From: Opitutia bacterium ISCC 52
GTDB taxonomy: Bacteria; Verrucomicrobiota; Verrucomicrobiia; Opitutales; UBA2995
Reading direction: 5' to 3'
DNA: 64,000 bases
Assembly (NCBI GenBank): GCA_014529675.2
Contig: CP076040.1
Coordinates: 1,364,001-1,428,000, forward strand
Every line of letters begins with the position of its first letter. Within the stretch, counting starts at the first letter, position 1. The notes beneath the pieces were generated by a model. It was given only the letters and a program-made list of their open reading frames with translations. It did no database searches and was not told where the DNA came from. Both the position numbers and the translations under genes were made by a program. Positions 17,447-26,040 of the stretch are shown in pieces.

Positions 17447-18841
17447 TTAGTCTTCACACTCCGGATCCGGTGGAGGTACCGCCTTGGCTTCTATACCTGA
17501 ATTCAGGTAGGGCTGTTTCAGTGGATCATCATTCATGGAATCAAAGGCTTGCTTAAGCGAATGGTGGGCAGTGGCTGCTTCTTGGATCAGATCTGCTCTC
17601 GATAAGTTCATTTCCTCAAGGGGGTCTTGCCGGGTATGATAAAAGCGACCGTCGCCATACAGCTTCCAACTGTCGTTGAATACAAATCGAGCTGCCGGCA
17701 TGGGTGTATTGAAATAATCGGCTCCCCATTGTGGATCGTAATGCATGAAAATGGAATCCCGGGTGTAGTCGGTCTCACCCTTGGCATAAGGAATCAAATT
17801 TACACCATCCAGTTCTGTAGTCGTTGGCTTTCCTGCTACTGACTGAAGTGTGGCATAAACGTCCAGGAGTTCAACCAGACCCTCCTTTACGGTTCCCGTT
17901 GGTACCTCTCCTTTCCATTGCATGATATAAGGAACATGGGTGCCCGCGGTTTTGGTATTCCATTTCCCTCCAGTGATGGATTTCCCGTTCCGCATCGATG
18001 TTATTTGCGGATGCGTGCCATTATCGCCGATGAACCAGATCAGGGTGTTTTCCGTGAGCTCGTGTTCGTCCAGCTTTGCAAGCACCCGGCCGATCATTTT
18101 GTCCAGGTAGGTCATCATCCCGGAAAACTTTTCCTTCGGTGTTTCCGCATCCAGGCTATCGGGCGTTGTTGTCCACGGGTCGTGAGCCAAGATCGGATTG
18201 TAGTAGACGAAGAAGGGTTCATCTTTGTTTCGGTCAATGAAGTCTAAAACGTAGGCATTAAGGATCGTGGGTCCAAAGTCGTCTTTGCAGTACGTTTTGT
18301 TTTCGTGATTTAAGGTGAAGGTGGGCTGCCAATAACGACCCCCTTTCAAGGTGCGTTCCAATTGCCAGACGATGTGCTCATCAAAACCGAGATCCCAGGG
18401 ATATGAACCCTTGCCTCCATACTCCATATTGCCGGCCAGTTGCCATTTTCCAGCAACGACACTTTCGTAACCAGCATCTTTCAGGTATCGGGGAAGGGCA
18501 TACAACTCAGGATCCAAATGGGCGAAGGCCTTGTAGTGTTTGAAGTTGTGGGTCCCTGCCAGAAGACGTGTTCGACTGGTAGTACAAACGGGAGTGGCGT
18601 GGCCTTGGTCGAAACGAACACCATTCGTAGCCAGTGAATCGATGTGGGGAGTGTCATACCCACCTCCATAAGCGCCAATGGTTTCCACACCAATGTCATC
18701 TGCGAGGATGATGATGATGTTTGGGGGACTTAAATCTGACAGTTTATCAGATGATTCTCCAGTGCCACAACCAACCAAGGCTCCAGCCAAACCAATGGCA
18801 GTAACAATATGTTGGAAGTGTTGAGAAAAATTCAAAATCAA
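17447..18841 (-). CDS. Lipoprotein sulfatase (S1 family) in the inositol operon
   Basis: A 464-residue sulfatase with a lipobox (ALVGC, Cys25), so it should be membrane-anchored and periplasm- or surface-facing. The metal-binding ILADDIGVETIGAYGG lies at 45-60 and the formylglycine site is C86 in VCTTSRTRLLAG, with Thr in place of Pro/Ala at the third position. GKWQLAG replaces the usual GKWHLG, keeping Lys but changing the His to Gln, and FIGDNGTHPQ supplies the DN pair. The gene begins only 3 nt after the stop of iolG, a spacing that implies a single translation unit. A sulfated inositol or inositol glycoside is a plausible, untested substrate. Confidence 0.85.
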   Translation of the reverse strand: MILNFSQHFQHIVTAIGLAGALVGCGTGESSDKLSDLSPPNIIIILADDIGVETIGAYGGGYDTPHIDSLATNGVRFDQGHATPVCTTSRTRLLAGTHNFKHYKAFAHLDPELYALPRYLKDAGYESVVAGKWQLAGNMEYGGKGSYPWDLGFDEHIVWQLERTLKGGRYWQPTFTLNHENKTYCKDDFGPTILNAYVLDFIDRNKDEPFFVYYNPILAHDPWTTTPDSLDAETPKEKFSGMMTYLDKMIGRVLAKLDEHELTENTLIWFIGDNGTHPQITSMRNGKSITGGKWNTKTAGTHVPYIMQWKGEVPTGTVKEGLVELLDVYATLQSVAGKPTTTELDGVNLIPYAKGETDYTRDSIFMHYDPQWGADYFNTPMPAARFVFNDSWKLYGDGRFYHTRQDPLEEMNLSRADLIQEAATAHHSLKQAFDSMNDDPLKQPYLNSGIEAKAVPPPDPECED

Positions 18842-18844
18842 ACT

Positions 18845-19858
18845 CTAAATTTCTGACACGTCCACGGGTCGGTTCTCGTGATAGGACTTGGTGGCGGCGA
18901 GTGCTATGCGTAGTGCCTCGACTCCGTCCTCTGCAGTGATGGATGGAGGATTCCCGCTGATTACATTCTCTATGAAGTCTGCCAATTGATCGACATACGC
19001 TTTTTCAAAGCGTTCGTAAAACCCAGGAACCGTATCATGAGAGATATTATCCTCCTTCATCACTTTGATCGGGGTCTCCTGATCGTAGCCCAGTTGAAGC
19101 GTCCCCTCGGTTCCTAGAAGTTCCGCGTAGATGGCGTAGCCGTAAATTGCGTTTCTTGAGAGGTCAATGGCTCCAATACAGCCACCTTCGAAATACATAT
19201 TTACGATGGCATTGTCTACATCACCAATCTCTTTCATCTCGGGGTAGGCCAAAACACCCGCTACGGTGTAGACACTCTTTACGTTCCCCATCAGGAAACG
19301 GGCTACATCAAAATCATGGATGCCCATGTCCACGAAAAGTCCACCGCTAGTCTCTGGTCTTAAATAGTCCAAAGGTGGGCGCTCTCGGTCGCGAGAGGTA
19401 GCTTTATATTGTACCCGTTTCCCAATGACGCCATCCTTTACTTTTTGTTTGGCTGCGATGTAGGCATTGTCAAAGCGTCGCATGAAGCCCATCTGGAAGA
19501 AAGCTCCTGTTTGTTCCATCACCTCTTTGATCTCAATGCATTCGTCGATGCCTAGAGATAAGGGCTTTTCACAAAAGATGGCCTTTCCGGCTCTGGCCGC
19601 ATCGATGGCATTCGCTTTATGGTAGCTGGTTGGAGTGACAATGATGATAGCATCAATCTCGTCGTCCACTAGCATATCCTGATAATCTGTGTAGTAGCGT
19701 TTGGCACCGTATTCTTCCGCAACCTCTTTGGCAACTTCCTCACGCACGTCAGATACGGCTATGAGATTGGCTTTAGGTAAGCGGTTTGCGCAATAGTTGG
19801 TATAGAGGCTGCCCAGTCGTCCCAGGCCAACCACGCCGACATTTACTTTTTTTGACAT
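18845..19858 (-). CDS. iolG: Inositol 2-dehydrogenase
   Basis: A 337-residue Gfo/Idh/MocA oxidoreductase: Rossmann GLGRLG at 11-16, the EKP dinucleotide-domain motif at 97-99 and the catalytic-side DMGIHDFDVARF near 177-188 with the expected Asp and His. IolG oxidises myo-inositol to 2-keto-myo-inositol with NAD+, the first step of the pathway. The assignment rests on this motif set plus iolE, iolD, iolB and iolA upstream in the same operon. It follows the SDR by 23 bp and precedes the sulfatase by 3 bp. It could act on scyllo- or chiro-inositol as well. Confidence 0.85.
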   Translation of the reverse strand: MSKKVNVGVVGLGRLGSLYTNYCANRLPKANLIAVSDVREEVAKEVAEEYGAKRYYTDYQDMLVDDEIDAIIIVTPTSYHKANAIDAARAGKAIFCEKPLSLGIDECIEIKEVMEQTGAFFQMGFMRRFDNAYIAAKQKVKDGVIGKRVQYKATSRDRERPPLDYLRPETSGGLFVDMGIHDFDVARFLMGNVKSVYTVAGVLAYPEMKEIGDVDNAIVNMYFEGGCIGAIDLSRNAIYGYAIYAELLGTEGTLQLGYDQETPIKVMKEDNISHDTVPGFYERFEKAYVDQLADFIENVISGNPPSITAEDGVEALRIALAATKSYHENRPVDVSEI

Positions 19859-19881
19859 AAATAGTTTTGGTTAGAAATTAG

Positions 19882-20718
19882 TTATACTCCACTGTAGGCG
19901 TTGAAACCACCATCCACCGGTAGGACTACTCCTGTAATGAAAGCGGAACATTGTGATAAAAGAAAAAGGGTCGGCCCAATCAGCTCATTTTGATCGCCGA
20001 AGCGATGCATGGGGGTCAGTTGCAAAACACGCTTGTAGCGGTCGGTCATTTCGCCGTCTTCATCGTAAGCAAGGAACTTCAGTTGCTCAGTCAGGAAAAA
20101 CCCAGGTGCGATGGCATTTACGCGAACTCCCGCTTCAGCTAAATGGACGGCCAACCATTCTGTAAAATTACTCAACGCACACTTTCCGGCCGAGTAGGCA
20201 GGAATTTTGGTCAAAGGACGATAGGCATTCATCGATGAAATATTGAGAATAGCTCCTCGCTTTTTCTTCACGAGTAGTGGTCCCAAAATCTGAGAAGGAA
20301 GCACGGTGCCCATGAGGTTTAGATCCAAGGTGAAGCGAAAGTCATCCTCCGGGAGATCGAAAAATGAGCCTTTCAAATCTTTGGCATCCGGTGAGACTTG
20401 TTCGATTTCTGTGGAAGCCTTAGGGCTGTTTCCGCCAGCACCATTGATGAGGAAATCAAGCCCACCAAACTGATCCACTAATTGATCTCGGGCTGCTTCG
20501 ATAGATTCTTTTTCCAAGACATTGCATGCGATGCCTGCGCTTTTGATTCCGTGTTGTTCGTTGAGTTCTTTTGCAAGCTTTTGGGCCTTCTCCTCATCGA
20601 GGTCCAGAATGGCAACGTGCATGCCATTCGTTGCCAAGCCATGGCCTAATGCATGGCCAATCACGCCGGCACCACCGGTGATGGCGACAGTTTTGTTTCT
20701 TAGATCTTCAAATGACAT
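19882..20718 (-). CDS. SDR oxidoreductase, UxuB/YjmF-like (fructuronate-reductase type)
   Basis: A 278-residue classical SDR: GGAGVIGHALG cofactor loop at about 15-25, NGAGGN near 91-96, catalytic Ser in ISSMNAYRP, YSAGK as the YxxxK motif, and GVRVNAIAPGFFLTEQLKFL, which matches the SDR-type D-mannonate oxidoreductase (YjmF/UxuB) subgroup. That enzyme reduces a 5-keto-hexonate. The inositol intermediate 2-deoxy-5-keto-gluconate is also a 5-keto-hexonate, so a role on that or a related inositol-derived acid is conceivable (inference). It sits between the symporter and iolG, 18 and 23 bp away. Confidence 0.78.
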   Translation of the reverse strand: MSFEDLRNKTVAITGGAGVIGHALGHGLATNGMHVAILDLDEEKAQKLAKELNEQHGIKSAGIACNVLEKESIEAARDQLVDQFGGLDFLINGAGGNSPKASTEIEQVSPDAKDLKGSFFDLPEDDFRFTLDLNLMGTVLPSQILGPLLVKKKRGAILNISSMNAYRPLTKIPAYSAGKCALSNFTEWLAVHLAEAGVRVNAIAPGFFLTEQLKFLAYDEDGEMTDRYKRVLQLTPMHRFGDQNELIGPTLFLLSQCSAFITGVVLPVDGGFNAYSGV

Positions 20719-20736
20719 GTTAAATGTATTGTATGA

Positions 20737-22509
20737 TTAGTCGGTTGTTTCCTGTTGTTTCCCATAGCGGTTTGAAATGAACACCTCATACTTTTTATGA
20801 AGCCAGGTATGTGCCCACCAGCAGAATGCAAAACAGGTAGCTATGGATACCAGAAACCACAGCCAGAAATTGGGTGCGACAACTGCGTCTGAGTAAGCAA
20901 AGCCCACTTTGGAAAAGATCACATAGGTCAAGCTGGCCAATGAAAGGAGTACGGCGCTGATCAGCATGCTGTATCTCCATGGCATCATTTCAACCTTCGG
21001 CGCATGGCGGTGTGTGAACGCCTCATGGTGTGGCCATATGCGTGACCAGAAAACCACGATTCCCGTTTCAACCAGAAAGAGAATACTGAAAGTATGCATC
21101 CAGTGGATGGGCATCGTAATACCTACTTTTTCAAATCCCCATACGAGTATGTAATAGGTCACGATGTGGAAGATGATTACAAACTGAGCCGCTCGATGAG
21201 GGATTCTTAGATTCTGGGCAAACAGTCCGAGGATAATCAGGCAGGCAATCGGAATGGCGATGAATCCAAAAAATTTGGCGATGAAAATAAAGATACCCTC
21301 TGGAGCCTTGATGAGGTTAGGGGCTCCGAGAATGGTGAAAACAGCGGCGACTACGGCAAACTTCTTGGCTACGGAGATGAGTTGGTGATCATTCGCAGTT
21401 TTGTTGATCAGTGGTTTATAGATATCGATGGCAAACATCGTCGCCGACGAATTAAGCAATGAGTTGTAGGTGGAGAATACCGCACCAAGCAGCACCGCAA
21501 TAAACAATCCCATCAAAGGGGCCGGAAGGGTTTCGGCGACCAATGCCGGGTAGGCCATGTCGCCGGGAGTAATGTCGGGTCCTAATAAATGAAATGCTAT
21601 CAGACCGGGTGCCATGGCCAGGAAAGGAATCAGGATTTTGAAGAAGCCGGCCAAGAGCAGTCCCTTTTGACCTTCTTTCAAACTGGCAGCTCCTAGAGCA
21701 CGTTGAATAATGAACTGGTTGGTGCCCCAGTAAAAGACCGCCATGATCAGTAACCCTGTGAATACCGCCGAAATGGGAATGGCATCGAGTTCATCTCCAA
21801 TACCAATGGCATTCAGCTTATACGTGTGAGTGGTGGTGATTTCTTTTAGGGCATCCATCACTCCTCCGCCTAGCTTGTTGCCCAGGGCCATTAGGCCAAA
21901 GATCGGTATCAGGCATCCCATTACGAGTAGCCCCAATCCGTTCAGCGTATCTGAGATGGCCACTGCTCGAAGGCCACCGAATACGGCATAGATAGCCCCA
22001 ATGATTCCAATGATGACGGTTACAAGCCAGAGCGATTGAATCTGAGACAGTCCGGTCATTCCTTCCACATTGAGAATCTTCATCAATGCCAGTGAACCCC
22101 CATACAAGACAGACGGCGATAACACGAAGATGTAGCCGAACAGAAGTAGGCCTACGACCATCCTCTGAGTGCCTGACCCATAACGAGATTGAAGAAACGA
22201 GGGCATGGTCGCAAATGCTCCACCAAGATACATGGGCAGAAACAATACCGCCAATAGAATGATGCCTCGCACCGCCCAGATCTCCCAGGCCATAGGCGTC
22301 ATATTACCCATGTAGGTCATTCCATTCTGACCAATCAGCTGTTCAGTCGAAATGTTGGTTAAGAGCAGCGAGCCGCCAATGAAAAGTCCGGTTAATCCGT
22401 TTCCTGCGAGGAAGTAGCCACTCGATGTTGATACCTTTCCTCGGGTTTTGCTCCAGGAATACCAGGCAACAAATCCCATGAATGCGATGCAGGAAAAGAA
22501 GGTCAACAC
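20737..22509 (-). CDS. Sodium/solute symporter (SSS family), probable inositol importer
   Basis: A 590-residue inner-membrane transporter with about fourteen hydrophobic segments. SSS features include GYFLAGNGLTGLFIGGSLLLTNISTEQLIGQNG early and AVFGGLRAVAISDTLNG, the family's sodium-symporter signature region (GGLRAVAISD). The start is a GTG at 22509 directly after the iolA stop; no upstream ATG exists in frame. It resembles the SGLT/SMIT branch, which includes myo-inositol transporters, and its position inside the iol operon makes an inositol a likely substrate. Confidence 0.85.
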   Translation of the reverse strand: MLTFFSCIAFMGFVAWYSWSKTRGKVSTSSGYFLAGNGLTGLFIGGSLLLTNISTEQLIGQNGMTYMGNMTPMAWEIWAVRGIILLAVLFLPMYLGGAFATMPSFLQSRYGSGTQRMVVGLLLFGYIFVLSPSVLYGGSLALMKILNVEGMTGLSQIQSLWLVTVIIGIIGAIYAVFGGLRAVAISDTLNGLGLLVMGCLIPIFGLMALGNKLGGGVMDALKEITTTHTYKLNAIGIGDELDAIPISAVFTGLLIMAVFYWGTNQFIIQRALGAASLKEGQKGLLLAGFFKILIPFLAMAPGLIAFHLLGPDITPGDMAYPALVAETLPAPLMGLFIAVLLGAVFSTYNSLLNSSATMFAIDIYKPLINKTANDHQLISVAKKFAVVAAVFTILGAPNLIKAPEGIFIFIAKFFGFIAIPIACLIILGLFAQNLRIPHRAAQFVIIFHIVTYYILVWGFEKVGITMPIHWMHTFSILFLVETGIVVFWSRIWPHHEAFTHRHAPKVEMMPWRYSMLISAVLLSLASLTYVIFSKVGFAYSDAVVAPNFWLWFLVSIATCFAFCWWAHTWLHKKYEVFISNRYGKQQETTD

Positions 22510-22527
22510 GAGCAGCTTATATAAATC

Positions 22528-24024
22528 TTATTTTCTCCAAACGTCTTCGTTCCCAAACCATCGAGAAGTAACGGTCTTTTCTCGGGTATAAAAGCGAACG
22601 CCGTCGCGGCCTTGAATGTGTAGGTCACCAAAGAAGGACGCATCCCAGCCGCTGAAAGGAAACATCGCCATTGGGGCAGGGACGCCCACATTGATGCCGA
22701 CCATGCCGGCTTTTACCCGATGTTTGAATTCTCGGGCTGCACTCCCCGAGGTGGTAAAAATAGCTGTGCCATTTCCAAATGCGGAGGTGTTGGCCAGATC
22801 CAGGGCTTCACCCAGATTGCCGGCTCGCAATACGCTCAGTACGGGGCCAAACACTTCCGTTTCGGCCAAAGTCGATTTCGCTTCGACTTCATCCACGACT
22901 GTTGCGCCCAAATAGAAACCATTCGGCGCTTCATCAATTTTTGTGCCACGTCCATCGCTTAGGATTTTTCCTCCCTGGTCTGCACCTTCTGTGATTAATT
23001 CAGTAACGCGTTCCTGATGTTCACGTGTGATTACGGCTCCCATTTGAGGTTGTGGATCGCGATCGGTTGGACCCACTTTCAAACTCTTGGCGGCATCGAC
23101 GAGTTCGGGAAGGACGGTTTTAGAAGCATCTCCCACGCAAACCGCATTGGCGATAGCCATGCAGCGTTCCCCAGCGCAGCCAAACGCTCCACCCATAATA
23201 CCATCTACGGAGGTCTTTACGTCTGCGTCGGGCATAATAATGACGTGGTTCTTGGCACCTCCATTGGCTTGGACGCGCTTCCCATTTTTGGTCCCCGTTT
23301 CGTAAATGTATTTTGCCACAGGAGTAGAGCCCACAAATGAAATAGCTCGAACGTCGGGATGAGTCAGTAGTGTGTCCACACTTTCCTTACCTCCATGAAC
23401 AAGGTTGAGAACACCTTTAGGGAGCCCTGCTTGCTCAAGCAACTGAATGAGTCGGATCGAAGTGAGTGGGACTTTTTCGCTGGGTTTGAAGATAAAGGTA
23501 TTCCCTGAAGCGATAGCCAGAGGAAACATCCACATAGCTATCATGGCGGGAAAGTTGAACGGAGTAATCCCGGCGCACACACCGAGTGGTTGTCGGATCA
23601 CTTCGCAGTCGATACCTCGAGCAATGTTTTCGAGGTATTCTCCTTTGAGTAGCTCAGGGATACCGCAGGCGTATTCCACGCACTCGAGGCCACGTTGGAG
23701 CTCGCCGCGTGATTCGCCCAGGGTCTTTCCGTGTTCCAGCGAAATGGTCCGGCAGATGGAGTCGAACTCCTGTTCTAGAAGGGTACGGTATTTGAAGAGC
23801 ACTCGTGCGCGTTCAATGGCAGGAGTTTCCCACCAAGCGGGAAAGGCATCCTTGGCCGCTTGAACGGCGTCGTTTACGGTCGCTGCATCTGCCAGTGGTG
23901 ACTCAGCGATAACGTCCCCGGTTGAAGGGTTGTATACGGGACTGGTTGGAAGATCGGATCGTTCCGTCCATTCGCCGTTAATGAAGAAAGGGCAGGGCTT
24001 TAATGCCTCTGTTGTAGTGCTCAT
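22528..24024 (-). CDS. iolA: Methylmalonate/malonate-semialdehyde dehydrogenase (CoA-acylating)
   Basis: A 498-residue aldehyde dehydrogenase of the MmsA/IolA type. TPFNFPAMIAMWMFPLA at 154-170 and the NAD-domain FVGSTPVAKYIY at 230-241 are typical, with the catalytic Cys288 in GCAGERCMA and the glycine-rich PFSGWDASFFGDLH near the end. It converts malonate semialdehyde to acetyl-CoA, CO2 and NADH, the last step of inositol catabolism. It sits between the transaldolase-like gene (19 bp) and the symporter (18 bp). Confidence 0.92.
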   Translation of the reverse strand: MSTTTEALKPCPFFINGEWTERSDLPTSPVYNPSTGDVIAESPLADAATVNDAVQAAKDAFPAWWETPAIERARVLFKYRTLLEQEFDSICRTISLEHGKTLGESRGELQRGLECVEYACGIPELLKGEYLENIARGIDCEVIRQPLGVCAGITPFNFPAMIAMWMFPLAIASGNTFIFKPSEKVPLTSIRLIQLLEQAGLPKGVLNLVHGGKESVDTLLTHPDVRAISFVGSTPVAKYIYETGTKNGKRVQANGGAKNHVIIMPDADVKTSVDGIMGGAFGCAGERCMAIANAVCVGDASKTVLPELVDAAKSLKVGPTDRDPQPQMGAVITREHQERVTELITEGADQGGKILSDGRGTKIDEAPNGFYLGATVVDEVEAKSTLAETEVFGPVLSVLRAGNLGEALDLANTSAFGNGTAIFTTSGSAAREFKHRVKAGMVGINVGVPAPMAMFPFSGWDASFFGDLHIQGRDGVRFYTREKTVTSRWFGNEDVWRK

Positions 24025-24043
24025 AATGGTTTTGATAAATGCG

Positions 24044-25105
24044 TTAGACCAGCATGTGGCTGCGGATGTCTTTTAATAGGCCTTCGTAGCCTTCGATGAA
24101 ACCATTGATGGTATGAATGGATGCGCCATAGCTGGCAAACTCCTGAGGTGTCATACCGTCTTCATCGTAGGCCTGCTTAAAGTCATCAAATTTCATCAGA
24201 TCATTGAAAATGGTTTCGTCCATCGCTTCTTCAAGGCTCAAGCGTGGTTCGATATCCGCATCCTTGTATTTATTCCACCAAGGGTAGGGGATGGATTGAA
24301 GTACGTCCGTACCTATGATTTCAGACCAATTAACTTGGTTTCGGTAGGCCGCGGCAAGGAGTGTGCTTTTGTAGCCTCTTTCACGAAAGATTTCTGCTGC
24401 TCGTTTGAATACTGCTACGCCTCCCCATTCGAGGGATTCAGGATCTACATCTATTCCGCCAGCTGCGAACGTGCGTTTGAGTTGGTCATCCACACGACCG
24501 ATCATAATGGTAATGTAGGGATGAATTGAGTTGGGGTCTTCGGCTCGTTTCAAACCACGCTCTATAGCTTCTGCTGCTGCGATTGCTTGGGCGACCGAAA
24601 AGGATACGGTGACGTTAACGCGTATGCCTGCCGCTGTCATTTCTTCGTATGAAGCAATACCAGCTCGGGTAGCCGGCGCCTTGATGGCGATGTTGGGTGC
24701 CAATGCGGCAAGTTCTTTCGCATGCTCTACCATGCGCTCGGTATTGTTGTAGTATTTCGGGTTTACCTGCAGGCACAGGTAACCTTTCACGCCGTTGGTT
24801 TGTTCATAAACCGGAAGTAAGAGTTTTGAAGCATCGGTTCCGACACGGGCAATCAATTTCCAGGCAATCTCTTCCTCGCTGTCGGAAGGATTGTTCTGAA
24901 TGAGCTCTTTAATGACTGGAATCCAGCGGTCTGGATCTTGTTCAACAGCTGCTGCTACGATGACGGGATTGGAGGTGGCACCAACAGCACCTGTCTGCAC
25001 GGCATCGGAGAGTTCAGTGATGTCACATGAATCGTTCCACCAATCGGCTCCAAGGGCCTGCATGCGATGCATGTTGTTTTTATTGAGAGTCTCTGTGTCT
25101 GACAT
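24044..25105 (-). CDS. Transaldolase-family class I aldolase in the inositol operon
   Basis: A 353-residue TIM-barrel protein of the transaldolase superfamily: VGATSNPVIV at 41-50, the Schiff-base lysine K142 in NIAIKAPATRAGI and the following GIRVNVTVSFSVAQAIAAAEA. Canonical transaldolases have the same NPxI, IKxPAT and NVTLxFS elements. It occupies the place between iolE and iolA where other bacteria carry iolJ (2-deoxy-5-keto-gluconate-6-phosphate aldolase). No kinase is in the operon. A Schiff-base aldolase could in principle split 2-deoxy-5-keto-gluconate to dihydroxyacetone and malonate semialdehyde; this is inference. Alternatively it is an ordinary pentose-phosphate transaldolase. Confidence 0.82.
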   Translation of the reverse strand: MSDTETLNKNNMHRMQALGADWWNDSCDITELSDAVQTGAVGATSNPVIVAAAVEQDPDRWIPVIKELIQNNPSDSEEEIAWKLIARVGTDASKLLLPVYEQTNGVKGYLCLQVNPKYYNNTERMVEHAKELAALAPNIAIKAPATRAGIASYEEMTAAGIRVNVTVSFSVAQAIAAAEAIERGLKRAEDPNSIHPYITIMIGRVDDQLKRTFAAGGIDVDPESLEWGGVAVFKRAAEIFRERGYKSTLLAAAYRNQVNWSEIIGTDVLQSIPYPWWNKYKDADIEPRLSLEEAMDETIFNDLMKFDDFKQAYDEDGMTPQEFASYGASIHTINGFIEGYEGLLKDIRSHMLV

Positions 25106-25126
25106 AGGTATCGTGGGTTTAAGAAA

Positions 25127-26038
25127 TTATAATCCTGTTTTGTCTTTCAAATAACTGCGTGCCATGGACGCATATTCCTTAGGGTTGGCTTTTTCCGGAT
25201 CCTGTTCGGCTTCAATGACGAACCAACCGGTATATCCGTGATCCGCAAGTCGTTCCAGAAGTGGAGGGTAGTCGACGCCGCCTTCGGGATCTCCTGGTAC
25301 GGTATAGACTCCGGCCCTCACGGCCTGACCAAAGGATAGCCTTTCTTCTCGAACTTGCTGCACGATGTTTGGGCGCACATTTTTCAAATGCACGTGTGCA
25401 ATCCGATCGATGTATTTTTCCTGAACACGTGCCGGGTCAATTCCCGCGAACGCTAAATGCCCCGTGTCGAATAACAGGTTTAACTTACTTGTGTTGGCCA
25501 TGAGTCCGTCCAACGCAGCTTCCGACTGAACGACCGTTCCCATGTGATGGTGGTAGACGGCAGGAATGCCAGCATCTGCTGCCAATTCACTGAGCCTGTC
25601 CAAACTCTGATAAACTCGCTGCCATTGTTCCCCGGACAGGTCGATCAGGTCATCACCGAATTTCAAAGGCTGCGCCTCGTCTCCATGAATGGCATTGCTG
25701 CATTCAGCAAGGATGACCACAGAGGCATTCATAGCTTTGAGGAAATTCAAGTATTTGAGGAAGCTCGCTTCCTCTTCTTTGTAGGGATTTTCTCCGAAGT
25801 AGGTGCTGTGCCATCCTCCGACGAGTCGGAGATGATGGGCATCCATGAGCGGGCGTAGCTCGTCGGGGTTTTTTGAATACTTATTCCCCACTTCGGTTCC
25901 GGTATAGCCAGCCTCTTGCATGTCTGCAAAGCACGACTCTAAAGGAATGTGTCCACCCAAATCCTGGAAGTCATCATTGCTCCAGTTAATGGGATGAACC
26001 CCCAGGGGATTCTGTAATTCCCGAAATTTATCCCGCAT
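25127..26038 (-). CDS. iolE: Inosose (2-keto-myo-inositol) dehydratase
   Basis: A 303-residue xylose-isomerase-like TIM barrel. The visible family features are MRDKFRELQNPLGVHPINWSNDD at the start, EVGNKYSKNPDELRPL, and the metal-binding regions VYHHHMGTVVQSE and LLFDTGHLAFAG, with HVHLKNVRP and a final WFVIEAEQDP. IolE dehydrates 2-keto-myo-inositol to 3D-trihydroxycyclohexane-1,2-dione using Co2+ or Mn2+. I chose the ATG at 26038, two bases after the iolD stop; a TTG two codons upstream is less likely. Confidence 0.92.
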   Translation of the reverse strand: MRDKFRELQNPLGVHPINWSNDDFQDLGGHIPLESCFADMQEAGYTGTEVGNKYSKNPDELRPLMDAHHLRLVGGWHSTYFGENPYKEEEASFLKYLNFLKAMNASVVILAECSNAIHGDEAQPLKFGDDLIDLSGEQWQRVYQSLDRLSELAADAGIPAVYHHHMGTVVQSEAALDGLMANTSKLNLLFDTGHLAFAGIDPARVQEKYIDRIAHVHLKNVRPNIVQQVREERLSFGQAVRAGVYTVPGDPEGGVDYPPLLERLADHGYTGWFVIEAEQDPEKANPKEYASMARSYLKDKTGL

Positions 26039-26040
26039 AC

